In this document: positions 52,046 to 64,000 of the stretch, piece by piece
Position numbering within the stretch: the first letter of the stretch is position 1
How the letters are laid out: every line of letters starts with the position of its first letter
Assembly: GCA_034620365.1 (NCBI GenBank)
Contig: JAQGEQ010000255.1
Span: forward strand, 1-64,000
Origin: Pegea sp. RAD2-039
Taxonomy: Eukaryota > Chordata > Thaliacea > Salpida > Salpidae
Direction of reading: 5' to 3'
Length of the DNA stretch: 64,000 nt
Translations under genes and position numbers: made by a program
The notes under the pieces: generated by a model
Seen by the model: the letters and a program-made list of their open reading frames with translations, nothing else
Database searches by the model: none
Told to the model about the DNA's origin: nothing

Positions 52046-53901
52046 AAATAATAATTACCTAAAACGTCTCGTAATGTTTCTAAAGTATTAATTTTTTTGG
52101 TAGGTTTTTTCTGTGCCTAAGCAATCAAATTTCAAGCACCTTCAAACACTAGATGAAAAATCTCACCACATAACAGATTTTTCCTGGTTTGTTCTACTGC
52201 CTGAACATTTTCAAAAGAGTGCTGAATTGAAGTCTTTTTATGATAACCATATATTTTTCATAAATTCAAACCAAACGTATTACAAATTAAAATGATCTTT
52301 TCGTTGCCAGACAACAACACTCTTAAAGCTTATTACATCAAAATTTTGTTTATTTACTCCATCAGTAAACTTTATTCTAGTGAACCACTTTCGATAAACA
52401 AGTTTATCTCTAACGCAACTTTTATATCATTTATTGGGCGAAAAGGTTCTACCGGGAAAGGTGCTGTATCAACTCAGCTACTTTTTATGGATAGGATAGA
52501 TTTAGTTGAACTGCGAGCATTTATTATATCTGCTTCGGTATTTTCCTGATTTATATTTCTCTTTTTAATAAACTGGACATATTTTTCTACATTTCACGTC
52601 CAAGTTAAACTGAATGCAAGCCACAAATGGACCTTCTAACCTTTTTTATCAACTATTTCAAACGAGATAACAATTTTTTTCTAATAGTTTATTTTAATTG
52701 AAAAATTGACTTTTAGAAATAATAAAATAGTTTAGTTTTTTGGTAAAGAATTTTGTAGGATATGGGTAATTAACATAAAAATGTTAGTATTCAAATATTT
52801 TTCTTCAAGGTTCACCTACAAGTAAATATTTTTCTAATTTTTATGTCTCGGTTTCAACTTAGCTTTTTTTTAAAGAAATTATTTCTTAATTGTAGCCATG
52901 ACTTAATTAAATAAATTTATTTTCAAGAAAATTTTTCTAGAGATTTAAAGAACTGAGATAATCACTTGCAAGTTGATTTTTATGATTTAAACTAATATTT
53001 GTTTCACAACGGCAAGTATTCAGTGTTTAATAAACCGATTGAACTTCGATTTAAGTTCAATTTTTTTTCTAAAACTCGATTTAATGGTTTGCAAAAAATT
53101 CTTTTTGCTTGCTTGATGTGTTTCGAGAATTTTTCCAGCTAAAAAAACTAAGTTTTAAAAACAGACATTCAATTTTACAGATTTGCTTTTTACACAACCA
53201 TTTTGGCCGTTTTCCAAAAATCTTTGATCTCATTAACAATCTAGAAACAAACAAAACGTCTTTCAACAACCTTATTCATGTCACTAAAGCTAGATATTCT
53301 CATTTTGATGAAAATAATTTATATTAATATAAAATTTCTACCAACCACCATATAAATGACATAATTAGTAAAATTTTGACAACTAAACGAAAAATATGAG
53401 TTTAAAATGTTTGATTAAACTGAAATTTTTAGTTTAATTGGAAAAAGTATGAATGAAAATTAACAGCAAATATAAAAATTGAAACTTTTTCAACTACAAA
53501 ATATTTTCTAATTTGTGAAATACATCAAAAGTTGAATATCGAATATTGAATCAATGATAATTTTCTAGGTTTTATTGCACGAGGCAAAAAGCAACAACAA
53601 CAAAAACAACAAAACTAACAACACATGTGAAAAATGCAAGTGATGACAAACAAACAAACATGAAGCAGCTCATAACAAGCTATAAATAAGCGAACCTATC
53701 CCCAAATTGATAATGCTGAAACTAATAAAAGTTGACAAAAGAGAGGTACGAAACCATTTGAAATATATGAAAAAAATGAGCTTAGAGAGCTGACATGATA
53801 TTAAATCTTCTGATACTTAAAAGATGAACTTAATTTGGACTAAGGAGAAAATGCCTGCCATGCTTTGAAGACTGTTGTAGGAAGTAACTTTCATTAATCA
53901 T
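52046..53901. other. Spacer downstream of FBXW7
   Basis: A+T-rich. Several short frames (52113-52295, 52292-52549, and overlapping frames on both strands at 53.08-53.33 kb) are unrecognised and look like chance. A CAA-rich stretch lies near 53.59 kb. Confidence 0.5.
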
Positions 53902-53907
53902 TTTATT
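53902..53907 (-). terminator. AATAAA polyadenylation signal of FBXW7
   Basis: On the minus strand, about 130 nt beyond the FBXW7 stop codon. Confidence 0.55.
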
Positions 53908-54035
53908 TGATTATTAACCACAAAGAGCTCTACAAAAGAGCATCAAACATTTGTTGGAAGACACAATTAGTGATCCGAAACCAATCACATACAAGGATAA
54001 CTGTTCTATCATGCACAAAAGGTCTTTCTAATCTT

Positions 54036-57000
54036 TCATTTGGAGTCAGGATCAAAATCAAGAACCAACAATTTCGTTTCTTCAGTTCCATATCTACTAC
54101 CAACAGCGCAAACTAGTTTCGTTTGAGATGCTCTAATCCTCCAAACAACACCTCCTGATCCTCTTGATTCAAGAGCTACAAGATCACGAATCACCTAAAA
54201 ACATCCCAATCACTTCAGGCCCTTCAAAGACCCACAAACCAAACTTACTCGACCAGTTTTAACGTCCCACAACTTAACTGTCCCATCATCTGAACTTGTA
54301 ATAACAAACTTGCCATAAAACTGCAAACATGTGACCGCGCTCAGGTGCTTGTTGTTTCCTGTTGACGACAGTTGCTATGACAACCACACAAGATAGCGGA
54401 CACGTTTACCTTCTAAAGTCCGAAGACATTCACCAGTTAAGATATTCCAAATCTTGACAGTCGAGTCCGCGTTCCCTGACACTAAAATATTATCTTTCAG
54501 TTCCATCCCGGATGTGAGAGATTGATGTCCGACCAGAGTATGCAGACACGTCCCTGTTTCCACCTCCCATACACGTATGGACGTGTCCAGGCTTCCACTC
54601 ACAACATAAGTTCCGTCAAACTGTTGATGTTATAGCGCCACTTAGTGGTTGAAATTTTTCACACTACTTTAGTGACGTCATGAATCTCGAAAGAGGTTCT
54701 GGGGGGGGAGGATTTAATACTAAAAGAGTTTTTGAAATTGTTGTTTCGAAGATTAATTGAAGTAATTGGGACAATTGTCAGCAAATCGGTCTTGCCACCT
54801 CTAGGGCAGCAAACTAACTACATCAGCAGGCAGAGGTGGCACTCTTAGTCCCAATAAAACGACCACGAAACCAGGGACGGGTCAGAAACTTACTTGAAGC
54901 GAGTAAACTCGATTAGTGTGGCCTTGAAGAGTATGAAGACATTCTTCAGTATCTGGATCCCAAACTTTCACCATATAATCATAAGCTCCTGAAACTACTT
55001 TCTTGCCATCGTAACAAACACATCTGACGGCTGCTAGATGACCCTGGAGCACATGAAGACATTCTCCTGTGTCAATCCTCCACATACGAAGAGTAGCGTC
55101 GCGCGAACCGCTAACAACACTAAAAAGACGTCTGTTAGTAAAATAGTGGTCCCCATGACCGCGAAAACTGACATATTTCCTTCTAGAGCGAGACAACGGA
55201 CCGTTGATGTGTGTCCATGTAGCGTATGAACACATTCACCTAGCAACAGAAGCTTCAATTAATTATTTAAAGCAGTAAATAGGTGGCGATGAAAATTAGG
55301 AGATAAATGAAGGATTAGAAGATGTGATTTAGGGATCAAGGAGGTTTCCAGATGACCTTGTGATAAGAAATCCGATTAAAATATCAATTTAGAGATTTTC
55401 AGGGAACAGATGATAGATGTGAAGAGTAATTTGATGACGTCATCACCGCGTACCTGTGTCTGCGTTCCAGATTTTCAGTGTTCGGTCGGTTGAGCCGCTA
55501 ATAATAGTGTTCCTCCGCATTTGTGATGCCCACACGCCCCCTGTATGCCCTGTCAGGGTTTTGAGGCACTGAAATTGAAACGAATGATTATTTTTGTCGA
55601 TTGTGACGAGGACTGACTTTGCCGGAGACAGCGGACCACACTTTGAGGGTGTTGTCGTCAGATCCACTGACAATTCGGGACCCGTTGAATTGGAGACATG
55701 TGATCACGTGATCATCATGACCTTTTAGTACCTGGAACAGATCATGTGATCAAGATTGGGTACTTATGTTGATCATGTAGGAGACACATGTTGGCGGGAT
55801 TTTGCGTATCAATATGCGGCAGAAAATTTAAAATTTGCCGAAGATGAGAAAAACTTTTTGTTGAAAATTTATCGACGATTTCAAATCGTAAGAAGATTTT
55901 TAGTTAAAAAACCATCGACCACAAAGGTCAGGGACATGGTCTGGTCGGACGAGATTTTACTAGAAGGGATGCTGGAAGAAGGGGCGACAGAAAAGACCCT
56001 AAAAATCGACAAACCTTGGAAAACTTCTTCACTCCACAACGCCAATTATGTTCAATTGACATCTGACGAAGATAAGCAGCTTTCCAGGGACACACGGATG
56101 CTAGGGAGCCATTTTTAAGGGCTCTTCTATTTGTAGGTCGTTTATATGGTTCCGTAATCCCTTCTTCAAGACATTTATGCTTCCACAACAAATGGTCCTC
56201 GGAGATTTCTCTCCAAAATTTACAAGTCTTGGCAGCTAGTAGAAGATCATGAGGTTGAAGATGACCGAGAATTTGAAGCGCCACCTGGAAAAATTAATTA
56301 GCGACCCCCAGCTGTTTAGAAATAAATCTTAGAATTAATCAAACTGCTCCAGGTCCCCGTTTAAATTGAACCTAGGACAGTGGTCAGAACCCTTTGCTTG
56401 TAAATGAAAAATTTACCTCACGAGGTAGATTTGAGATGAAATCTCGTTGGAAATGAGGTTCAATCACTTTGAGAAGATGTCGGACTTCACTCGCTTGACA
56501 CGCGTTGATCAACGAATCCAACATTTTAATCTTCTCTTTCTCATTCCAGTTCAGATACCTAAAAAAAAACCATGAGTCACGCTTGAGTGCACATCAAGTC
56601 GATACGAATACCTCTGTAACCACTCTTCACCACCTTCAACATCCGAAGGACTTCTTGTTGGAGTAGAAGGAGCCGTTAAGAGTCCGTTGCTCTCTTCAAA
56701 AGATGCTCCTTTGTAGGGAGAGCGACTCCTAATATAGAGATTAACGACCAATCACAACCAACCAATAAACTGTCACCTTGCCACTGGTCGGTCATAACTA
56801 ATCGCCGGTGATGTAAGATCAGTAGTACGGGACTTGCTCTTACTGGATGCTGATCTTGTGGATGTGAGCTTGAAAGAGGAGCGTTGAGGTCGCGTCTTGC
56901 CGCTACTAAATCGATGAGATTAATGATTGAAATAGGAAGACACAAGTACCTAAGATGTAGTTTGCATGGCTTTTTAGTGTTTACAGCCGACTTTTCATCA

Positions 57001-60000
57001 CTTGAATCAACTGATTCATATTTCCGTTTCTTCTGTAAAACAATTTGTTGCCGAAGTCAGATTTAATTGCAAATGCATGCGGCTTAAATAGTAGTTTAAA
57101 TACAAATGCGTGAAAATGTGGAGGTCAGTGATGCGGAACACAGGTTTATCTGGTAGGTTATGTTTTCACCTTAAAATTCACCCGGTTTGTATCAACAAGC
57201 TTCCAACTAATAACCTGTTTACGTTAAACACAAAACTGTTTACTACTACAACTTTAATACTAAAACTAATACTACAAAAGCAGCAGTAGCAGCGGCAGTT
57301 TAGCGAAATTAATTAGACACGGTTGATAATTTACAAATAGATTCGAAATTATTTAAGACTTCCTTGTTCTTAAACAGCAAAAAAAACAAAGTAACGTAAG
57401 CCGGCGAAAGTCCATTAATTTTTGATGAAGCCAATGAAATTCACAAGGGCAGAGACTAATATCTTTTACTCTTTTTTTTCTACTTGTGTTTTTTTATTAT
57501 TCTGTGGAAATCCATGTGCTGAAGATGAAGCTTTGTGCCAAGGTTTTATGTAAATAATATTCTTAAAAAGATTGAAACCTCAAAAAAGATACGATTTATT
57601 GAAATATTAGTTCTGAATTTTTAGAAAGAAATAAAAGAATTGATAAGGAACTCACTGAAATGTGCTTTTGGAGGGTATTACCACCTCCATTAATTACTCG
57701 TAAATGTTTTTTGCGTTCACGCATAATAAAAATTACTAAAATATTCCTGATACAGAAGCTAGATGAGAAGAAAGTTGTATCATCATAAAGATAATAAGTA
57801 CTCGAAGTACTTGAGCTAGTAATCAGATTGAATAAAACAGGTTAACTCACTTCTGTAGACTAAAAAAAATTTATTCAAGAAAAAGAATTTGAAGAAAAGT
57901 TGACTGAAAATGTTTTTATATAAAAAAGCAGATATTTCACGAGAAGTCACGTGATTACTGGAGAAGATGAACAAAAAATTAATCTGAAGTTTTTATCTTT
58001 CGCATTTAAGCTCTAAAAACTGAAATAAAAGTAAAAAAATCTTTGAAATAAAATCAGAAGAAAAACTTCTGTTGTTCGACGTGAAAGTTGAAAAAAAAAT
58101 TTCTCATAAGAAATTTGTTCATTTGTACAAAGCAATCGGTGAAAAGGTAGAAAACTGAACACGCTAAAACGTAACAAAGTTTTCAAGCATCTTTAAGCAA
58201 AGAAAAAAAAATTGTAAATCAATACATGGCTGTTGAGAAAGGTTTAAAAGTAGACATTAAGTGAAATAAAAATTAACTAAAAAGTAACAAAAAAAAATAC
58301 AATCAAAAAAGATGCCACACTTTTTCTAAAGTTGTAACTGGCTACTGAAAGCTATGTTTTCATCTGAAATTGAACTAAAGCAGACTGAACAGTTAATAGA
58401 GAAAGAAAGAGAAATATTAAGAGGATAGTTACAGAGCAGAACTGAGAAAAAAAACGCTTTTGCCAGCGTATAGGTCTATGAGAAATTGAAAACAATACCC
58501 AATGAAATTAAGTTTACAAAGTTTGCATTATTTGATAGCGTTTAAAACTGTTTTGAACGATTTTTTGGCTGCTGATTTTCTGCGAAGGAAAAAGTAGTTG
58601 CTGTAAACTGGCTGCTCAATGGAAGCCTACAATAGACTTGATGCACACACAATCTAAAAGTTGTTCTGTCACGTGACATCCGTCACGCTTGAATGCGCAC
58701 GGCTAGTGAATGAAGTTTTATGGACAGTTTTTTGCTATTTGATCAGATTCGATATTGAATCGTAAGTTTTGGGATTTCGTAAAAGTTAAATTGAAAAAAG
58801 AAAAAGAAATTATTTTGAAAACTGCGTTCGACTGAATAAAATATCTGGAAAAGAAATTCGAATAAAAACTGAAATTAAAGAAAACAGCTGTAAGAAAGTT
58901 AAAAATATTGATTTCAAACTGACCGGGTTTGATACTTGTAGCTCAAATTAAACGAAACAAAAAAAAAGGTAAAATTAGAATGTGAAATTTGATAGAAGTC
59001 TTAAGCACCTTGTTTTCTACTACTTAAAGCCAATTGAAAAAAAGACCAATTTATCTCTACGTAATCACGTGATAATAATTCACAAGATGCAGTATTTAGT
59101 TGATGATTAACAAAAAAGAAATGAATAGAAGAATCAGTTAATTTGTAGCAACGAGATATTTTGAAATTAGTATTGCGCAAAAAATAACTTCTAGTCTTGC
59201 CAGAGGCAACAAAGGTTGGTAGATGGTTGATTGAAGAGGTATAGTTGGTTTAATTGGTTGTTTGATTGAATTAATTTTGTTACTGGTTTTTTTTATTACA
59301 TCTGCTTTCAAGTTTGGTTTTGTTTATTTTAAAAGTCATCAAATATTTATGAATAGAGTTAAATCTAAAAAAATGAAATCAAATTACAACTAGAGAGACA
59401 GAATTTCACGAGTAACTTTTGAATTAGTCAGTTAAAAACAGAAAGAAAAACTTCAAATGTTTCAGTTAACTTGAAATTAGTTTAAAAGTTGCTTTCTATA
59501 AAACTCAACATTTAAGTGAATTAAATAACAATTTTGTGATAAGATATTCTCAAAATAAACTTCAGTAGAATTTAAAAAGTTTATTTGTCAAAGAAATACA
59601 AAACTAACTGTTGAAAAACTGTTTGTTACAACTTACCTTTAACTTCATTTTTTTATATAAATATATTAAAAATGCGATTCAAGTACAAGTTGAAGACTTT
59701 ATTAAACTATAAAATTGATAAAAAAATAAACATTTTATCATTTAAAAGTGAAAATGTTATATTTTATCCTTTTTTAAATAAGATTGTTTTCACGATAAAA
59801 GTCAATTAAGCTATTTAAAAAAAAAACTTTGTTTTAAAAGAAAAGATAAAAAAATTCTATCGCAGACAAACTTTTTTTATTTATCAGATAGTTTACTAGT
59901 TTCAAAAGTAAAAACGTTTAAACCATGACAATAGGTGAAGAAAAAAGAATGAATGAAGTCATCAAACACAAGACTACAGGCTGCCTAGGTAAATATTAAC

Positions 60001-61165
60001 ATTTTATAATACAGTCCAACAAATAATTTGATTTTTAATTCAAAGATGTTTATAGAAAATCAAATTATTGATAATTAAACTGGCAACATCTACAATTGCA
60101 TATAAGTATGTCTAAGAAAGTTACATTTCAACAAAAGTAACAACAAATTAACGACTTGAACAAGATTTAAAAAGTTGAATAGTAAGATGATTCACTCGAT
60201 AATTTCTCAAAGAAACCTGATGCAAGTGTAAATAGTTTATAAAAAATTACAGAAACTCGTGAGAAGTTGTGCAAGGATTAAAGTCTGAGGTGTTATGAAA
60301 GAGCAAGTCTGGATCTCTGCTGTAACAATACGAACATAGGATCTAAGCAGAAGAAAAAAGAAAAGGTACAGGGGGTGATGGGGGTGAAAAGAATAGAATA
60401 TGTGAAAAAAATCTAATCTCTAGTCTCATAATGATTTCAAATTTCACAAGCTCATCAAGTACTTTACATACTTTCATTGTATAGTAAAAAGATTAAGTCA
60501 ATTTCATTGAATATATCAGTAAAGTAGTGATAAGATAGTTGATAAATTCGACAACTACAACAAACTAAACTCCCCTTGCATACTTAAACTGCATTTGAAC
60601 AACATAACTCTTATCTAAATGTCTTCAAAATTCTTTAAAATATTCAAACTCACCAAAACTTTAGTTCCAAGTAATCCAACACCAACACCCTCTTCTTGAT
60701 TAACAGATCGCTTCTTCCGACCATTTGAGGACTTTGTCTTGGAACTGATCTCAAATTTCGTTTTACTCAAATAGGGTGTCACACTTTTCAGCATTTTATT
60801 TCTCTGACCCCTGGTCAGGACAGAGGTGCCCATAGCAGTTTTTTGTGGTAATTTTGAGACCCCAGAGAATCCAGGAATACACTTAGGTGGGCCTTTTGAA
60901 CGGGTCAGGACTTGTGGTGAGTTAAGGACATTTTTACTTGACACAGATGATGACTTGCTTTTACACGTGGATGCTTTGTTCTTAGTTTTAACATTTTTTT
61001 TCTTTGCTGCACAAAATATTCAAAATATTATTAAAAAGAATTTATATTTTAGTAGTTTGTAAATATACCATTTCTTGATCTTCTACTTCCACTACTACAT
61101 GATGTAAGACCATCTTCAGTGCTTACTAGTAAAGCTTGATCAACATCTATTCCTTTTGATTCCAT
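54036..61165 (-). CDS. FBXW7: FBXW7-type F-box/WD40 ubiquitin ligase receptor
   Basis: Fourteen exons: 61165-61069, 61006-60654, 57032-56950, 56905-56777, 56728-56612, 56558-56417, 56284-56015, 55731-55618, 55568-55454, 55239-55173, 55119-54894, 54620-54410, 54358-54249, 54194-54036. Phases agree, giving about 730 residues (human 707). A KKRKYE nuclear-localisation-like segment and KKPCK precede a dimerisation region, the F-box (about 303-345, [15 protein letters not shown]) and eight WD40 blades with [29 protein letters not shown] and [13 protein letters not shown]. The three arginines that read the phosphodegron in human FBXW7 (R465, R479, R505) are present as R488, R502 and R528. The protein recruits phosphorylated substrates such as cyclin E, Myc and Notch to SCF. 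The two N-terminal exons (60654-61165, serine/lysine-rich) are assigned by strand, phase and position only, with confidence about 0.6. Confidence 0.94.
54793..54841. repeat. Perfect 10-bp inverted repeat in an FBXW7 intron
   Basis: TGCCACCTCT at 54793-54802 and AGAGGTGGCA at 54832-54841 can pair around a 29-base loop inside the intron 54621-54893. Its role, if any, is unknown; it may be a transposon end or a splicing-related hairpin. Confidence 0.75.
57033..60653 (-). other. Long intron near the 5' end of FBXW7
   Basis: 3.6 kb of A+T-rich sequence between the N-terminal exon (donor TTTTG/GTGAGT) and the KKRKYE exon (acceptor TTTTACAG). I found no exon in it, though an alternative first exon is possible; vertebrate FBXW7 uses alternative first exons. 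Confidence 0.6.
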
Positions 61166-63789
61166 TTAAAAATATTTAAACTTTACAATAAAAAAAAGCT
61201 ACAATTAATTACTGAATAAATCGAAAATAATATAAAAGTTAAAAAAACTCTCAAATATTTCAATGAAATCTAAAATTCTAAAGATCTCTCTATAAAGTAT
61301 AATTTTATGAATGAAATAACTCTGATAACTAACAATACTTGAGAGTTTTAGAAAAATTCTGAAGATTATATTCAGCAATCAACAGCTGAATAACCTTTTC
61401 TCATGGGAATAACTTGCTTACATCCAGAAAAGGCATCTAATTAAAGACTCATCATACTGAGTAAGCATAAAGCATTTAGAAAAATGTTAATTATTAGACT
61501 TGGCAAGGCATTTAAAATCAATAGATAATAATTATACTTAATTAAACATTCTATTTGATCAATATATACATTCTGACATCTGAAAAATTTTACGATAGCT
61601 AAATACTTTTGAAATCAGCTGGCTATAACATTTAAAATTGAAAAATGTGAGTTAATAAGAAATTGATAAGATTAAAAAGAAAAAATGATATGATTTCTAT
61701 CAAAAGTTTCTTTTTTATTAAACTACCTCATTATTGAGACTTAAAAATAAGCTTAAAAGAATAAATAAAAAATTAAAAGCTAAACAAGTATTTAAAAGTT
61801 ATAATCAACTTAATTAAGATCTTTATTCAATGAAAATATATGAGGAAACAAGAATTATAAAATATTAAATAGCTCAGGAATAACTAAATAAACCAACAAA
61901 AGTTATAAAATCAAGTAAAGACAACTTGAAAAGTTCTATGATAAGAAATATAAATATATATAAATATGAATACAATATAAATAAACTTAGATATAAAAAA
62001 ATCACAAACTTAATTAATATTATTCAGTTTAATTTTGAATTTCTACAGAATTTGAATTATAAATAAAAATAAATAATTCTTTTTAAAATAGTATTCCAAC
62101 TTTACATATATTTTTATAAATAAAAACTATGCCAAAACATTTAAAATTGTTTATGTAAAGTAAACCCTTTTCTCATAAATATAAATATATTTTGTAAGTT
62201 AAGGAATTTTACTACAATCAAAAGTTAAAGAAAAACAAGTTATAAAAATTCAAGTCAGTTATTAACTGTTTATATTAATATTTTATGTCAAAATCAAAAG
62301 CTTTTTATCATTAATGAATATACTATATAGAATAAAATTTGAATTAATTATATAAGTTTACACAGAAATAAAGAATGCCTTATTATAAATAAATCTTATA
62401 TTTATTAAAATAGAATTATATTAATTAGATTATATTAACTGAAAACTAACCATATTACATACAAAAGCTATACGCCAAATGAACTTCCACTTTATGAAAA
62501 CACAGACAAAATACCCACACCCTATTCTAAGCTAGGTTGTTTATTATTCAACAAATAAAACGGTTTTTTTTAAAACACTATAATGAAATAACTCGCTTTA
62601 CCAACGTTAGCTAAACTTTAAGAGAAACCCGAATCTAAAAAGTAATAATGACGTATACTGTAATAAGTTATATATACATAATATTTAACTTTCAAAAAAC
62701 TAAATAGTTTATATGGAGACAAATTAGTCTTTTTAAAATAAAATAAATGAATAATTAAACATAAAAATAGTACCTGAATATTCGCGCAGAGGAGAGAAAA
62801 TAAATCTGTATAACCATGACATCCGTTTTAGTTTATAATCATATATACCGTAAATATCAATTTTCTATACCAAGGTAAGTAGTCTTATATTACAGGTGAT
62901 ATATATTAGAGGAAATTGAATTTAGTTTATATTAGCTTTTAAGCATTATATGTTAACTTGAAAAAATAAATGCTCAATTTTTTTGTAACATGCTTATTTT
63001 ACTTTATGTTACTAATTTTAATCATGAGTTATTATTAATACATTTTGTCATCATCTCATCATAGAGCCTTTTAAAAATGACTTTCTATGGATTGCTTGAT
63101 GTGCTTTTTCTATAATGTAATAAAGTAATTTCATTATACGAAACATGTCGTTTTTATTTTTGAACAATTTATATTATTGCTTTTTCAGATTACTTAATTC
63201 TTATTTAAAATAGATAAGCTTTTCTTCTACTCTTAAAACGTTCCCTAGCTGTTCTAATTATTTCATTTTGTATATTTTAAAAGTACTTAACATTTCGTGG
63301 GCAAATTATGGTATCTTAAGATGCATTCAGCTATTTGTTTGTTCTGCTAATTTGTTTGTTGAACGATTGAATATATATCTTTGTGTTAATTTATCTTTTT
63401 ATGAAACAGTCATTTTTCCTTTCAAAATATTTTATCTATATAATCATTTTACAGAAAAAACTTTTTGATTTAATTATAATTAATTACTTTAATTTAATTG
63501 CAATCAAATTTAAAAAGTTTGATAAAGATTCAAGTTGTAATTTAAGATGATTTTAAATTCTTATAAAACACAAAGTTACTAATAATCTTTTGTCATTGCT
63601 TAAAAATATATACATTGCTCTTTTTTATAATAAGAACTTTATAGAAAGCCCGTTGAATTTATCAATACTAGAAATTGTGTTAATTGCTGGTAATAGAAAC
63701 TTCATTAAATTAGTAATAGAAAGATTCTCTTTTATTTTTGTTCAATTCTGACTAAAAATAGTTATTTTGATAAAGCTATGGCTATAAAT
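61166..63789. other. A+T-rich region upstream of FBXW7
   Basis: Should hold the FBXW7 promoter if the N-terminal exons are correct. A less A+T-rich stretch lies near 62.45-62.85 kb. The frame 63268-63468 is unrecognised. No other gene is seen. Confidence 0.5.
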
Positions 63790-64000
63790 AAATGTCAATC
63801 TATATACTTTAGAAATCCGAAGAATTAAATACGACCTTATTCTGATTTTTAAAATTATTCACAACCTAATTGATCTTCAGTTTGATGACTTTTTCTCCAT
63901 TAGTCCCTCCCTCAAGTTATATCAACTTAGAAGACATAAATTACATCTTAATAAGCCCACTCCACCAGCTACGTTAACCAGATTAAGTTTTTTCTCATAC
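63790..64000 (+). mobile_element. C-terminal fragment of a non-LTR (LINE) retrotransposon ORF2, cut by the window edge
   Basis: The frame through 63809 reads LEIRRIKYDLILIFKIIHNL followed by FDDFFSISPS and, further on, HKLHLNKPTPPA and LSFFSY. This pattern is characteristic of the region after the reverse transcriptase in Jockey/CR1-like LINEs: LEYRRLRxDL..YKI.H, DDFF....S, then a basic K.P segment and FFS. The frame stays open to the window edge, while upstream of about 63790 it is stop-ridden. It is therefore probably an old, 5'-truncated copy whose end lies beyond this window. Confidence 0.75.

Noticed and set aside
52113..53327. Several short ORFs on both strands downstream of FBXW7
   Set aside because: They overlap each other on opposite strands, have A+T-driven composition and show no domain.
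55756..56118. Plus-strand 120-codon ORF
   Set aside because: It is antisense to the F-box exon of FBXW7 and the adjoining intron, with no recognisable domain.

Overview
This is a strongly A+T-rich (roughly 70% by eye) nuclear window from an animal. Its genes have GT-AG introns and encode metazoan proteins: an FBXW7-type F-box/WD40 protein, a CLC-3/4/5-type chloride/proton exchanger, an FRMPD-type WW-FERM protein, TRAPPC6, RNA polymerase II subunit RPB4, phosphoglycerate kinase and a C-type lectin. Many introns are only 44-58 bp long, while others exceed 1 kb. I cannot name the clade with confidence. No bacterial or organellar features are present. All exon models were built by eye from reading frame, splice signals and recalled family sequence, not by alignment.

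Layout. 1-1634: array of a 150-bp satellite, cut by the left edge. 1.6-20 kb: gene-poor, very A+T-rich DNA with one possible terminal exon (3.6 kb), a decayed reverse-transcriptase fragment (15.7 kb) and an unidentified coding-like stretch (19.8-20.2 kb). 20.9-21.6 kb: intronless C-type lectin (minus). 24.5-26.0 kb: decayed, internally deleted Ty3/gypsy-type retrotransposon. 28.3-29.5 kb: intronless PGK (plus). 30.3-31.1 kb: TRAPPC6 (plus). 31.7-33.0 kb: RPB4 (minus). 36.5-44.1 kb: FRMPD-like gene (plus), with a decayed duplicate exon, an intronic 26-bp minisatellite, two coding repeat arrays and an apparent one-base frameshift. 44.6-50.1 kb: CLC exchanger (minus), with a 16-bp G-rich minisatellite in one intron. 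51.3-52.05 kb: two copies of a tRNA-headed SINE-like repeat. 54.0-61.2 kb: FBXW7 (minus), with a 3.6-kb intron after its two inferred N-terminal exons. 63.8-64.0 kb: tail of a non-LTR retrotransposon, running off the right edge.

The genes are unrelated housekeeping or signalling functions rather than an operon or pathway: glycolysis (PGK), vesicle tethering (TRAPPC6), transcription (RPB4), cortical or synaptic scaffolding (FRMPD-like), endosomal ion exchange (CLC) and ubiquitin targeting (FBXW7). The most distinctive signals are the cluster of variable repeats in and around FRMPD and CLC, the partial exon duplication, an FRMPD architecture with no detectable PDZ domain, the class of ~50-bp introns, and a marked excess of the palindrome TGACGTCA (14 copies found). 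I did not find a convincing wholly new system.
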